Positions 38,600 to 47,069 of a stretch of 64,000 bases of DNA are shown piece after piece. How positions within the stretch are numbered: the stretch's first letter is position 1; each line of letters opens with the position of its first letter. Source of the DNA: Synechococcus sp. MW101C3 (GTDB lineage Bacteria > Cyanobacteriota > Cyanobacteriia > PCC-6307 > Cyanobiaceae). Location: contig NZ_NQKX01000008.1 in the NCBI RefSeq assembly GCF_002252635.1, positions 1 to 64,000 on the forward strand, read 5' to 3'. Under the pieces are notes generated by a model. It was not told the DNA's origin, did not search any database, and worked only from the letters and a program-made list of their open reading frames with translations. The position numbers were made by a program, and so were the translations under genes.

Positions 38600-39097
38600 A
38601 TGCTCGAGCTGTTGCCCCAGCTCAACGATCGCAACCTTCCCTGGATGGACACGATCCATCCGATCGTCGTCCACTTCGTGATCGCCATGGCCCTGATCGC
38701 GTTCCTGTTCGACGTGATCGGCCGCCTGGCCGGCAAGCCTGAGCTCTATGAGGTGAGCTTCTGGAACCTGCTGTTCGCCACCGCGGCGATCTTCGTGGCG
38801 ATCATCTTCGGCCAGGTGGAAGCGGGCCTGGCCAACCCCTATGGCGAATCGCGCGAGATCCTCAACCTGCACAGCACGATCGGCTGGGCGCTGGCCGGCA
38901 TCCTCTCGGTGCTCACGGCCTGGCGTTACGTGATCCGCAGCAAGGATCCGCGCCGCCTGCCGCTGGCCTTCCTCGGCGCCGGCTCGGTGCTGAGCGTGCT
39001 GGTGGTGGTGCAGGTGCTGCTGGGTAGCGAGCTGGTCTGGATCTACGGCCTTCACACCGTCAAGGTGGTGGAAGCGATGCGCGAGGGATTGGTGTGA
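38600..39097 (+). CDS. DUF2231 membrane protein, first of pair in oxidase operon
   Basis: 165 residues from ATG 38600. Four hydrophobic segments. The start MDTIHPIVVHFVIAMALIAF is the DUF2231 signature, with His20 and His25. His91 (ILNLHSTIGW) and His152 (YGLHTVKVV) also lie at or in membrane segments. Such paired histidines could bind heme b, but this is inference. The next gene starts one base inside its stop (TGATG). DUF2231 genes are known to sit beside cyanobacterial alternative oxidase genes. No enzymatic motif is seen. Confidence 0.85.
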   Translation: MLELLPQLNDRNLPWMDTIHPIVVHFVIAMALIAFLFDVIGRLAGKPELYEVSFWNLLFATAAIFVAIIFGQVEAGLANPYGESREILNLHSTIGWALAGILSVLTAWRYVIRSKDPRRLPLAFLGAGSVLSVLVVVQVLLGSELVWIYGLHTVKVVEAMREGLV

Positions 39098-39672
39098 TGG
39101 CCCTCGGTCCGAATGGCCTCCCCTACAGCCTGCCGATTCACCCGAACCTGGTGCATCTCACCATCGGCCTGTTCATCATCGCCATCGCCTTTGATATCGC
39201 CGGGGCCCTGTTCCCGCTGGAGCGGCGTGTGTTCCGCTTTCTGGCGCTGCCGGTGACCCGCTCCGCCCTGCACGATGTGGGCTGGTACAACCTGCTGGCC
39301 TGCAGCGTGGTGAGCTTCTTCACCGTCACCGCCGGCTTTTTCGAGATGCAGCTGGCCGTGCCTCTGCCCGGCATCACCAGCAGCTTCGGCCTCAGCAGCA
39401 CCGGCAGCATGCTCTGGCACGGCGCCGGTGGTCTGCTGCTGCTGCTGGTGATCGTGCTGATGACCGTGTGGCGGGGCTTTCAGCGCTATGCCTGGCGCCG
39501 CGAGATGGGGCGGCAGGTGCAGTGGAGCTACCTGGCCCTCGGCATTGTGATGTTCGCCCTGCTGGGGGTGCATGGCACCATCGGCGCCCAGCTGGCTGTC
39601 GAATTCGGCGTGCACGTCACCGCCAACCAGTTGCTGGCCGCCGGCGCCGATCTCCGTGAGGCTCTGCCATGA
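39097..39672 (+). CDS. DUF2231 membrane protein, second of pair
   Basis: 191 residues from ATG 39097, overlapping the previous stop by one base. Four or five hydrophobic segments with the DUF2231 start LPIHPNLVHLTIGLFIIAIA (His15, His20). Other histidines are His60 (LHDVGW), His108 (LWHGAGG), His159 (LGVHGTIGA) and His173. The protein differs clearly from its upstream neighbour, so the pair may form a heterodimer. The last four bases overlap ctaC (ATGA), indicating translational coupling to the oxidase. Confidence 0.85.
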   Translation: MALGPNGLPYSLPIHPNLVHLTIGLFIIAIAFDIAGALFPLERRVFRFLALPVTRSALHDVGWYNLLACSVVSFFTVTAGFFEMQLAVPLPGITSSFGLSSTGSMLWHGAGGLLLLLVIVLMTVWRGFQRYAWRREMGRQVQWSYLALGIVMFALLGVHGTIGAQLAVEFGVHVTANQLLAAGADLREALP

Positions 39673-40598
39673 CCAGCTCACCGCCCGCGCCCGCCTCTGT
39701 CAATCGGGCCGCGGTGGCCGCCGTCAGCGTCTGGGTGGGGCTGCTGGTGCTGCTGTCGCACTGGCTGGGGCAGCAGGCCTACCGCTGGCTGCCAGTGCAG
39801 GCCTCCAGCGCCGCCCCACTGGTCGATGACCTCTTCAGCCTCGAAACCGCGATCGCCTGCTTTGTGTTCGCCGGTGTGGTGTCGGTGATGGCGTACGTGC
39901 TGCTGTTCAACCGGGCCGAGAAATACGACATGGACGATGCCGCTCCGGTGGAGGGCAACACCGTGCTGGAGATCATCTGGACGGCGATTCCCCTGATGCT
40001 GGTCATGGCGATCGCCTGGACGACCATCGGCGTCAACCGTGAGATCGGCGCCATCGGCCCCATGGACCACAGCCACGGCGACACCGCCGAGGCGATGGCC
40101 GGCGCCCCCACCGCCGAGATCCAGGTGATCGCCCGTCAGTGGTCGTGGGAGTTCCGCTACCCGGATGCGGCTGCGTCGAGCACCGAGCTGCACCTGCCGG
40201 TGGGTCGTCGCGTGAGCCTGCAGCTGGAGAGCGCCGATGTGATCCACGGCTTCTACGTGCCCGCCTTCCGCCTCAAGCAGCAGGTGATCCCCGGCCGCTC
40301 GATCGCCTTCTTCATCACCCCCACCCGCGAGGGTCGCTACCGCCTGCGCGATTCCGAATACAGCGGCACCTGGTTCGCCGCCAACCAGGTGGATGTGGTG
40401 GTGCAGAGCGAGGAGGCCTACCAGGACTGGCTCACCCGGGCGGCGGCCCAGCCCCTGCGGCCCGGCATCAGCGATGCCTCCCGGGAATACGCCCAGCAGC
40501 AATCCCGGCTGCGCGCCTCCGGCTATCCCACCGTGCCCCCGGCTCCCCCCCCAATGGTCAACGTGCCCGGCTCGAACACCCTTCCCCACGCAGGTTGA
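39669..40598 (+). CDS. ctaCII: ARTO-type heme-copper oxidase subunit II lacking CuA ligands
   Basis: 309 residues. Two membrane helices: about 13-31 and 60-80 (ACFVFAGVVSVMAYVLLF is part), then LEIIWTAIPLMLVMAIAWTT (100-119). The cupredoxin domain has RQWSWEFRYPD (WxW motif) and ADVIHGFYVPAFR with His193. Where normal subunit II has CxExCxxxHxxM, this protein has D228-S-E-Y-S232-G-T-W-F236-A-A-N239. Four CuA-ligand side chains are therefore missing, so CuA is not expected. This fits cyanobacterial ARTO (CtaCII), thought to oxidise quinol rather than cytochrome c. The C-terminal 60 residues are Pro/Ala-rich. Confidence 0.9.
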   Translation: MTSSPPAPASVNRAAVAAVSVWVGLLVLLSHWLGQQAYRWLPVQASSAAPLVDDLFSLETAIACFVFAGVVSVMAYVLLFNRAEKYDMDDAAPVEGNTVLEIIWTAIPLMLVMAIAWTTIGVNREIGAIGPMDHSHGDTAEAMAGAPTAEIQVIARQWSWEFRYPDAAASSTELHLPVGRRVSLQLESADVIHGFYVPAFRLKQQVIPGRSIAFFITPTREGRYRLRDSEYSGTWFAANQVDVVVQSEEAYQDWLTRAAAQPLRPGISDASREYAQQQSRLRASGYPTVPPAPPPMVNVPGSNTLPHAG

Positions 40599-40603
40599 CC
40601 CCC

Positions 40604-42292
40604 ATGACCCTCACCTCTCTTGATCCCGGCATCCTCAAGGCCGCCCACCCGGTGCCGGGGGCACCGAACAACTGGAAGCGCTTTTTCAGCTTCAACACCG
40701 ATGCCAAGGTGATCGGCATCCAATACATCGTGACCTCGCTGTTCTTCCTGTTGGTGGGAGGGCTGCTGGCGATGATCATGCGTGGCGAGCTGATCACGCC
40801 TGAGGCGGATCTGGTGGATCGCACCGTGTACAACGCGCTCTACACGATGCACGGCACGATCATGCTGTTTCTGTTCATGTTTCCGGTTCTCAACGGCCTC
40901 AACAACCTGTTGATCCCCTGCATGATCGGCGCCCCTGACATGGCCTTTCCGCGCCTCAATGCCGCTGCCTTCTGGCTTGTGCCTGTGTTCGGCGTGATCC
41001 TGATGGCCAGCTTCCTGGTGCCCGGTGGTCCGGCGGCCTCCGGCTGGTGGTCGTATCCACCGGTGAGCCTGCAGAACCCCCTGGGCCATCTGATCAATGG
41101 CGAAGCGCTGTGGATCACGGCGGTGGCCCTTTCCGGCGTGTCGTCGATCATGGGAGCGGTGAACTTCGTGACCACGATCCTGCGCATGCGCGCTCCCGGC
41201 ATGACGTTCTTCCGGATGCCGATCTTCTGCTGGACCGCCCTCTCCGCCCAGACGATTCAGCTGATCGGCCTGCCCGCTCTCACCGGCGGCGCTGTGATGC
41301 TGCTGTTCGATCTGGTGGTGGGCACGTCCTTCTATCGCCCGGAAGGGGGCGGCGACCCTGTGCTCTATCAGCACTTCTTCTGGTTCTATTCCCACCCGGC
41401 GGTGTATGTGATCATCCTGCCGGTGTTCGGCATCTTCTCCGAACTGTTTCCCGTGCACGCCCGCAAGCCCCTGTTCGGCTACGTGTTCGTGGCGATGGCT
41501 TCGCTGGTGATCGTGGGCCTCAGCCTGGTGGTGTGGGTGCACCACATGTTCCCCAGCGGGGTGCCCCAGTGGATGCGGGATCTGTTCATGGTGTCCACGA
41601 TGCTGATCGCGGTACCCACCGGCATCAAGGTGTTCGCCTGGCTGGGCACCCTGTGGGGGGGCAAGATCCAGCTGAACACACCGATGCTGTTTTCCCTCGG
41701 TGGCCTGTTCAACTTCGTGTTCGCCGGTGTGACCGGCATCATGCTGGCCACGGTGCCGGTGGACATCCACGTCAACAACACCTACTTCGTGGTGGGCCAT
41801 TTTCACTACGTGATCTACGGCGCTGCCACCATGGGGGTGTATGCGGCGATCTATCACTGGTTCCCTAAATTCACTGGCCATATGTATTTCGAAGGGCTGG
41901 GCAAGCTCCATTTTTTGCTCACCTTTGTAGGCACTAATCTCAACTTCTTCCCGATGCATCCGCTCGGGTTGATGGGCATGCCTCGGCGCGTGTCGTCGTA
42001 CGACCCGGAATTCGCCTTCTGGAACGTGATCGCCAGCCTCGGCGGCTTTCTGCTGGGGGTGTCGATCATTCCCTTCCTGCTCAACCTGGTGAGCTCCTGG
42101 GTGTGGGGGCCCAAGGCGCCGGCCAATCCCTGGAAAGCCATCGGCCTGGAGTGGCTGCTCCCCTCCCCTCCTCCGGCCGAGAACTTTGAAGACAACGTTC
42201 CCACCGTGATCAGCGGCCCCTACGGCTACGGCACGGGCAAACCCCTGGTGGAGCACCAGGAGGCCTATGAACGCGCCCTGCAGGAGGCCTGA
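40604..42292 (+). CDS. ctaDII: Heme-copper oxidase subunit I, ARTO type
   Basis: 562 residues, 12 membrane helices. Catalytic subunit that reduces O2 to water. His83 (TMHGTIMLFLFMFPV) and His401 bind the low-spin heme, His399 (VGHFHYVIYG) the high-spin heme. CuB ligands are His264 (FYSHPAVYVIILP), His313 and His314 (VWVHHMFPSG); Tyr268 is the cross-linkable Tyr. Helix VI has YSHPAVY instead of GHPEVY: the D-channel Glu is absent, placing it in the A2 group. K-channel residues are kept (STMLIAVPTGIKVFAWLGTL). It follows subunit II by five bases and precedes subunit III by three. Confidence 0.95.
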   Translation: MTLTSLDPGILKAAHPVPGAPNNWKRFFSFNTDAKVIGIQYIVTSLFFLLVGGLLAMIMRGELITPEADLVDRTVYNALYTMHGTIMLFLFMFPVLNGLNNLLIPCMIGAPDMAFPRLNAAAFWLVPVFGVILMASFLVPGGPAASGWWSYPPVSLQNPLGHLINGEALWITAVALSGVSSIMGAVNFVTTILRMRAPGMTFFRMPIFCWTALSAQTIQLIGLPALTGGAVMLLFDLVVGTSFYRPEGGGDPVLYQHFFWFYSHPAVYVIILPVFGIFSELFPVHARKPLFGYVFVAMASLVIVGLSLVVWVHHMFPSGVPQWMRDLFMVSTMLIAVPTGIKVFAWLGTLWGGKIQLNTPMLFSLGGLFNFVFAGVTGIMLATVPVDIHVNNTYFVVGHFHYVIYGAATMGVYAAIYHWFPKFTGHMYFEGLGKLHFLLTFVGTNLNFFPMHPLGLMGMPRRVSSYDPEFAFWNVIASLGGFLLGVSIIPFLLNLVSSWVWGPKAPANPWKAIGLEWLLPSPPPAENFEDNVPTVISGPYGYGTGKPLVEHQEAYERALQEA

Positions 42293-42295
42293 ACC

Positions 42296-42907
42296 ATGAC
42301 CACCCTTCCCTCAGCGGCGCCCACCGGCCCCGGCCCGGCCCATGGCGAAGGCCACGCCAGCCATCCCAGCTACACACTCACCGGCTTCATCATTTTCCTC
42401 TGCTCCGAGAGCGTCATCTTTCTGGCGTTCTTCGCCGCCTATGCGCTGCTGAAATCCACCGCCACCAGCTGGTTGCCGCCGGGGGTGGAGGGGCTGGAGT
42501 GGCGCACCCCGCTGCAGTTCACAGTGGTGCTTGTGTCGAGCAGCGGCACGATCGCCGTGGCTGAGCACTTCCTCGGCCAGAAACGCCTGTGGGCCTTCCG
42601 CGCCTTCCTGCTGCTCACGATGGCGATGGGCTCCGTCTTTCTTTATGGCCAGGCGAGTGAATGGAGCGGCCTTTCGTTCGGCTTCACCAGCGGCACCTTC
42701 GGCGGTCTTTTCTATCTGCTCACCGGCTTTCACGGCCTGCATGTGGCCACCGGCATCCTGCTGATGGGCCTGATGCTGGGGCGCTCGTTCTATCCAGGCA
42801 ACTACGACAACGGTGAACAGGGTGTCATCGCTGTTTCCCTGTTCTGGCACTTCGTGGATGTGATCTGGGTGCTGCTCTTTCTGCTTCTCTACGCCTGGCA
42901 AGCATGA
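42296..42907 (+). CDS. ctaEII: Heme-copper oxidase subunit III, ARTO type
   Basis: 203 residues with five hydrophobic segments, the short five-helix form. LTGFIIFLCSESVIFLAFFA contains the conserved SE motif; LLTGFHGLHVATGILLMGLM and SLFWHFVDVIWVLLFLLLYA (HFVDxVW signature) confirm subunit III. It stabilises subunit I and may channel oxygen. The ATG follows the subunit I stop by three bases, and its last four bases overlap the GMC oxidoreductase start (ATGA). Confidence 0.95.
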   Translation: MTTLPSAAPTGPGPAHGEGHASHPSYTLTGFIIFLCSESVIFLAFFAAYALLKSTATSWLPPGVEGLEWRTPLQFTVVLVSSSGTIAVAEHFLGQKRLWAFRAFLLLTMAMGSVFLYGQASEWSGLSFGFTSGTFGGLFYLLTGFHGLHVATGILLMGLMLGRSFYPGNYDNGEQGVIAVSLFWHFVDVIWVLLFLLLYAWQA

Positions 42908-44418
42908 TCATTGATGACACCCACTACGACGTGATCGTCGTCGGCAGCGGCGCCGGAGGCGCCACCCTGGCCAGCGATCTGGCGGCGAAGGGCCGCTCGG
43001 TGCTGCTGCTGGAGCGGGGCGCCGCCTTGCCCCGAGAAGACCAGAACGTCGCGGATGTGGACCTGTTCCGCAAAGACCGCTACCACCCTGGCGAGCAGTG
43101 GTTCGGCACCGATGGCGATCCCTTCTCCCCCCAGGCGGTGTATGCCCTCGGCGGCAACACCAAGATCTGGGGGGCGGTGCTGGAGCGGATGCGGGAGCAG
43201 GAGTTCGGCCCGTTGCGCTATCAGGAAGCCACCGCACCCTCCTGGGGTCTCCCCTACAACCACTTTGCCCCCTGGTACGACCGGGCTGAAGCCCTCTACC
43301 GCGTGCATGGCCGCCAGGGGGTGGATCCCACCGAGCCCAGCCGTTTCGCCGCCTACGCCCGGTCGCCGCGGCCGCTTGATCCCTTGCTGGAGGAGCTGCG
43401 TGAAGGCCTCCGTCGCCAGTCGTGCCATCCCTACGACCTGCCGCTCAGCTGGTCGGAGGATCCGGCAGACCCAAGCGGCGATGCGGAGCTGTTCGGTGTC
43501 ACCCCGGCGCTTGCAGGCGCCGGCACCTGCCTGCGCACCAACGCCAGGGTTAACCGCCTGCATGTGAATCCCGGCGGCACGGAGGTGCGCGGAGTGGAGG
43601 CGGAGATCGACGGCCAGAACTGGCTCTTTCGTGGTGATCAGGTGGTGCTGGCCGCTGGAGCCGTGAACACGGCGGTGATTCTGCTGCGCTCTGTCTCAGA
43701 TCCCCATCCCGCCGGCCTGGCCAACGGCTCCGGCCAGGTGGGCCGCAACCTGATGCGGCCCCAGCTCACGGCGATCCTGCAGCTGGCGGCCCGGGCCAAC
43801 TCCGGCGCTTACCCCCGCAGCCTCGGCGTCAACGACTACTACTGGGGTGACAAGAACGTGAGCTTCCCGCTCGGCCACATCGAGAGCGGCGGCGGCGTGC
43901 TGCAGGACGCCCTGTTCGCCGAATCCCCGCCGGTGCTTTCGCTGGTGACCCGGCTGCTCCCCAACGCGGCGTTGCGGCAGCTGGCGGCCCGCTCGGTGTG
44001 CTGGTGGGCGATGAGTGCGGTGCTGCCCGATCCGGACAATGCGATCACCCTGCGGCGTGACCGCATCCGCATCCACTACCTGCCCAACAATCTCGAAGCC
44101 CACGACCGGCTCGTCTACCGCTGGATCGACACCCTGCGGCGCACCGAAAAGGACCCTCTCACCCAGGTGGTGCGTCCCTCGCTGGTGCATCCCCGCGGCG
44201 AAGCGCCGCTGGCGGTGATGGGCTACGCCTGCGGCACCTGCCGCATGGGCAGTGATCCGGCCAGCTCCGTGGTGGATCTGGCGGGGCGCAGCCATGAAGT
44301 GGCCAACCTCTGGATCGCCGATGCCAGCGTCTTCCCCAGCTGTCCATCGGTGTCGCCCGGCCTCACGGTGATCGCCAATGCCCTGCGCGTGGCGGATGCC
44401 TTGATGCACGCCTTCTAG
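42904..44418 (+). CDS. GMC-family FAD oxidoreductase coupled to the oxidase operon
   Basis: 504 residues. N-terminal FAD motif DVIVVGSGAGGATLASDLAA, then SVLLLERGAALPRED, and GGNTKIWGAVLERM, the flavin-attachment region. The C-terminal GMC pattern is GYACGTCRMGSDPASSVVDL, with LWIADASVFPSCPSVSPGLT. The catalytic His before GTCRMG appears as Tyr, and the Asn of the usual NPxLT appears as Ser, so the reaction may differ from typical alcohol or sugar oxidation. No signal peptide or membrane span, so it acts in the cytoplasm or at the membrane surface. Its start overlaps ctaEII by four bases. It may feed electrons to the quinone pool or the oxidase; that is inference. Confidence 0.85.
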   Translation: MIIDDTHYDVIVVGSGAGGATLASDLAAKGRSVLLLERGAALPREDQNVADVDLFRKDRYHPGEQWFGTDGDPFSPQAVYALGGNTKIWGAVLERMREQEFGPLRYQEATAPSWGLPYNHFAPWYDRAEALYRVHGRQGVDPTEPSRFAAYARSPRPLDPLLEELREGLRRQSCHPYDLPLSWSEDPADPSGDAELFGVTPALAGAGTCLRTNARVNRLHVNPGGTEVRGVEAEIDGQNWLFRGDQVVLAAGAVNTAVILLRSVSDPHPAGLANGSGQVGRNLMRPQLTAILQLAARANSGAYPRSLGVNDYYWGDKNVSFPLGHIESGGGVLQDALFAESPPVLSLVTRLLPNAALRQLAARSVCWWAMSAVLPDPDNAITLRRDRIRIHYLPNNLEAHDRLVYRWIDTLRRTEKDPLTQVVRPSLVHPRGEAPLAVMGYACGTCRMGSDPASSVVDLAGRSHEVANLWIADASVFPSCPSVSPGLTVIANALRVADALMHAF

Positions 44419-44453
44419 GCTGTGTCAATGGGCTTTTGGATCGGAGCCACCTG

Positions 44454-44756
44454 ATGGCAGGACACAACGGGTCAACGCGCGGCGGCAGCACCATCCTGGC
44501 CAGCGCTATCGCCGGGGCCGTGGTGGGAGCGGCCGGGCTGGCCTGGTGGCTGCTCGACGCCGCTGAGCGCCGCCGGCTGGCCGAGCGCCAGCGCCGTCGC
44601 CTCACCCTGTCGCGCTTTCAGGATGGCCCCAGCGAGGGAGAGGGCTACATCCGTCGCCCGCTGCTCGAAAAGGAGCTGCAGCACAAGGTTCAGGAGCTCA
44701 ACCAGGCCATCGAGGATGTGCGCCGCCAGCTGGAGTGCCTAACCCCGGACAACTGA
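44454..44756 (+). CDS. Membrane-anchored coiled-coil protein of unknown function
   Basis: 100 residues from ATG 44454. An N-terminal membrane segment ([20 protein letters not shown], residues 13-32) leads to a basic region ([19 protein letters not shown]) and a C-terminal coiled coil ([20 protein letters not shown]). It looks like an inner-membrane protein with a cytosolic tail. It lies 35 bases after the GMC gene and may be part of its transcript. No family recognised. Confidence 0.65.
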   Translation: MAGHNGSTRGGSTILASAIAGAVVGAAGLAWWLLDAAERRRLAERQRRRLTLSRFQDGPSEGEGYIRRPLLEKELQHKVQELNQAIEDVRRQLECLTPDN

Positions 44757-44925
44757 TCCGCCCGCTGGCCCAACAGCTTTCAGCCCAGGCGCAAGCCAAA
44801 GGCCTGCCTCACGGCTCCTCCGGCTTGGAACCCTTCCCGCCGCACGCTGTGTTCTGCGGACTCTCCTGACGCGGAGGCTTTTCCTGCGGATCGGTAGGTT
44901 GATCTCCGGTGTTCCCCTGCCTTCC
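44757..44925. other. Intergenic upstream of ilvD
   Basis: A weak stem CTCC/GGAG (44863-44866 with 44873-44876, six-base loop) followed by GCTTTTCC could be a poor terminator for the upstream unit. Nothing else is recognisable; the ilvD promoter should lie here. Confidence 0.3.
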
Positions 44926-46596
44926 ATGCTCCGCTCCGCCGCCATCACCGCAGGTGTCCAGCGTTCCCCCAACCGCGCCATGTTGCGGGCGGTGGGCTTC
45001 GGCGACGGCGACTTCGACAAGCCGATCATCGGCATCGCCAACGGCTACAGCACGATCACGCCCTGCAACATCGGCCTGAACGACCTGGCCCGGCGCGCTG
45101 AGCAGTCCGCCCACAGCGCCGGTGCCATGCCCCAGATGTTCGGCACCATCACCGTCAGCGACGGCATCTCGATGGGCACCGAGGGAATGAAGTATTCGCT
45201 CGTGTCGCGGGAGGTGATCGCCGATTCGATCGAAACCGCCTGCAACGCCCAGAGCATGGACGGCCTGCTGGCGATCGGCGGCTGCGACAAGAACATGCCC
45301 GGCGCCATGCTCGCCATGGCCCGCATGAACATCCCGGCGATCTTCGTCTATGGCGGCACGATCAAGCCCGGCCGGCTTGGTCCCTGTGATCTCACCGTGG
45401 TGAGCGCCTTCGAGGCGGTGGGTCAGTTTTCGGGGGGTCGCATCGATGAGGCGGAGCTGCTGGCGATCGAGAAGAACGCCTGCCCCGGTGCCGGCAGCTG
45501 CGGCGGCATGTTCACCGCCAACACGATGAGCTCGGCCTTCGAAGCGATGGGGCTCAGCCTGCCGGGCAGTTCCACCATGGCGGCGGAAGATCCGGAGAAG
45601 GCGGAGAGCGCCGCCCGTTCGGCGGAGGTGCTGGTGCGTGCCATCGAGGCGAACATCCGCCCCCGCGACCTGATCACCCGCGAGGCGATCGAAAACGCGA
45701 TCAGCGTGATCATGGCCGTCGGCGGCTCCACCAACTCGGTGCTGCACCTGCTGGCGATCGCCCGCACCGCCGAGGTGCCGCTCACCATCGACGATTTCGA
45801 AACCATCCGCCAGCGGGTGCCGGTGATCTGTGACCTCAAGCCCAGCGGCCGCTACGTGACGGTGGATCTGCACCGGGCCGGCGGCATCCCGCAGGTGATG
45901 AAGCTGCTGCTCGATGCGGGCCTGCTGCACGGCGACTGCGGCACGATCGAGGGTCGCACCCTGCGTGAGGTGCTTGCCGATGTGCCCAGCGAGCCCCCGG
46001 CCGGTCAGGACGTGATCCGGCCCCTCTCCAATCCGCTCTATGCCAAGGGGCACCTGGCCATCCTCAAGGGCAACCTGGCGGAAGAGGGGGCGGTGGCCAA
46101 GATCAGCGGCGTCAAGACCCCCGTGATCACCGGCCCGGCCCGCGTGTTCGAGAGCGAGGAAAGTGCCCTGGAGGCGATCCTGGCCGGAGCTGTGGGGGCC
46201 GGCGATGTGGTGGTGGTGCGTTACGAGGGTCCCGTGGGTGGCCCCGGCATGCGCGAGATGCTCTCCCCCACCGCCGCGATCGTGGGCCAGGGGCTGGGCG
46301 AATCGGTGGCGTTGATCACCGATGGCCGCTTCAGTGGTGGCTCCTACGGCATGGTCGTGGGACACGTGGCACCGGAGGCGGCCGTGGGCGGCACCATCGC
46401 GCTGGTGGAAGAAGGCGACAGCATCACCGTGGACGCCCACCAGCTGCTGATTCAGCTGAATGTTGACGCGGCCGAGCTGGAGCGCCGGCGCGCTGCCTGG
46501 GTGGCCCCCGCCCCCCGCTACCGCACCGGCGTGCTGGGCAAGTACGCCCGTCTGGTGAGCAGCAGCAGTCTGGGTGCCGTCACCGATCCGGTCTAG
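44926..46596 (+). CDS. ilvD: Dihydroxy-acid dehydratase
   Basis: 556 residues from ATG 44926 ([20 protein letters not shown]), the family-typical start and length. Iron-sulfur lyase that makes 2-oxo acids for valine, leucine, isoleucine and pantothenate. [20 protein letters not shown] contains a cluster Cys; [18 protein letters not shown] and [20 protein letters not shown] hold the others; [17 protein letters not shown] and [20 protein letters not shown] complete it. Its TAG stop and the stop of the opposite-strand gene share one CTAG palindrome at 46593-46596. Confidence 0.97.
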   Translation: MLRSAAITAGVQRSPNRAMLRAVGFGDGDFDKPIIGIANGYSTITPCNIGLNDLARRAEQSAHSAGAMPQMFGTITVSDGISMGTEGMKYSLVSREVIADSIETACNAQSMDGLLAIGGCDKNMPGAMLAMARMNIPAIFVYGGTIKPGRLGPCDLTVVSAFEAVGQFSGGRIDEAELLAIEKNACPGAGSCGGMFTANTMSSAFEAMGLSLPGSSTMAAEDPEKAESAARSAEVLVRAIEANIRPRDLITREAIENAISVIMAVGGSTNSVLHLLAIARTAEVPLTIDDFETIRQRVPVICDLKPSGRYVTVDLHRAGGIPQVMKLLLDAGLLHGDCGTIEGRTLREVLADVPSEPPAGQDVIRPLSNPLYAKGHLAILKGNLAEEGAVAKISGVKTPVITGPARVFESEESALEAILAGAVGAGDVVVVRYEGPVGGPGMREMLSPTAAIVGQGLGESVALITDGRFSGGSYGMVVGHVAPEAAVGGTIALVEEGDSITVDAHQLLIQLNVDAAELERRRAAWVAPAPRYRTGVLGKYARLVSSSSLGAVTDPV

Positions 46597-47069
46597 GCCT
46601 GCCAGGGAGGCTCGCCCGCAGGGCCTGCAGCCTCTGCAGGGTCCTCTCCGTGTGCATCGGAGGGGAGGCTGAGCAAGGCGCGCAGACGCCGGGCCAGGGC
46701 TTCCAGCGGGGCGCCGGCCGGCGGCCGCTCGGTGCGCAGCCCCGTCTCCCCATCCATCCAGACGGGGTGCTGGCCGTGCCAGAGCATCGGTTGCTCCGGT
46801 TGCTCCGGCCAGCTGAGCATCATGTGGAGGTCGTTGCCGCTGCGGTAGAGCTCCAGCTCGATGTCCTGCTGCGGCAGCCGCTCCCCGTCGATCCCCCGTG
46901 GCTGCAGGCGCAGGCAGCAGTCGCCAGGCCCGCCCGAGCTTTCGCTGGCGGAGCCTTCACAGCCGGAGGCCCCGCTGGCCATGGCTCCCACCACCGCATG
47001 GCGGTGCGGTTTGAGGCAGAGATCGGCCGCGGCGGCGATCCGCCGGCTGAGCTCATCGGCGGCGCTCAC
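46593..47069 (-). CDS. Protein of unknown function, 158 residues
   Basis: Starts at GTG 47069, four bases inside the CIA30 gene end (GTGA). The sequence has [20 protein letters not shown], then [40 protein letters not shown] and [13 protein letters not shown]. The middle is Gly/Ser-rich (ASESSGGPG). It appears soluble and beta-rich with a helical end. It forms the last gene of the glpX to CIA30 block. I do not recognise a family. Confidence 0.65.
   Translation of the reverse strand: MSAADELSRRIAAAADLCLKPHRHAVVGAMASGASGCEGSASESSGGPGDCCLRLQPRGIDGERLPQQDIELELYRSGNDLHMMLSWPEQPEQPMLWHGQHPVWMDGETGLRTERPPAGAPLEALARRLRALLSLPSDAHGEDPAEAAGPAGEPPWQA

Noticed and set aside
44863-44884. Rho-independent terminator before ilvD
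   Set aside because: The stem is only four to five base pairs and the T-run is four; I mention it but do not call it.
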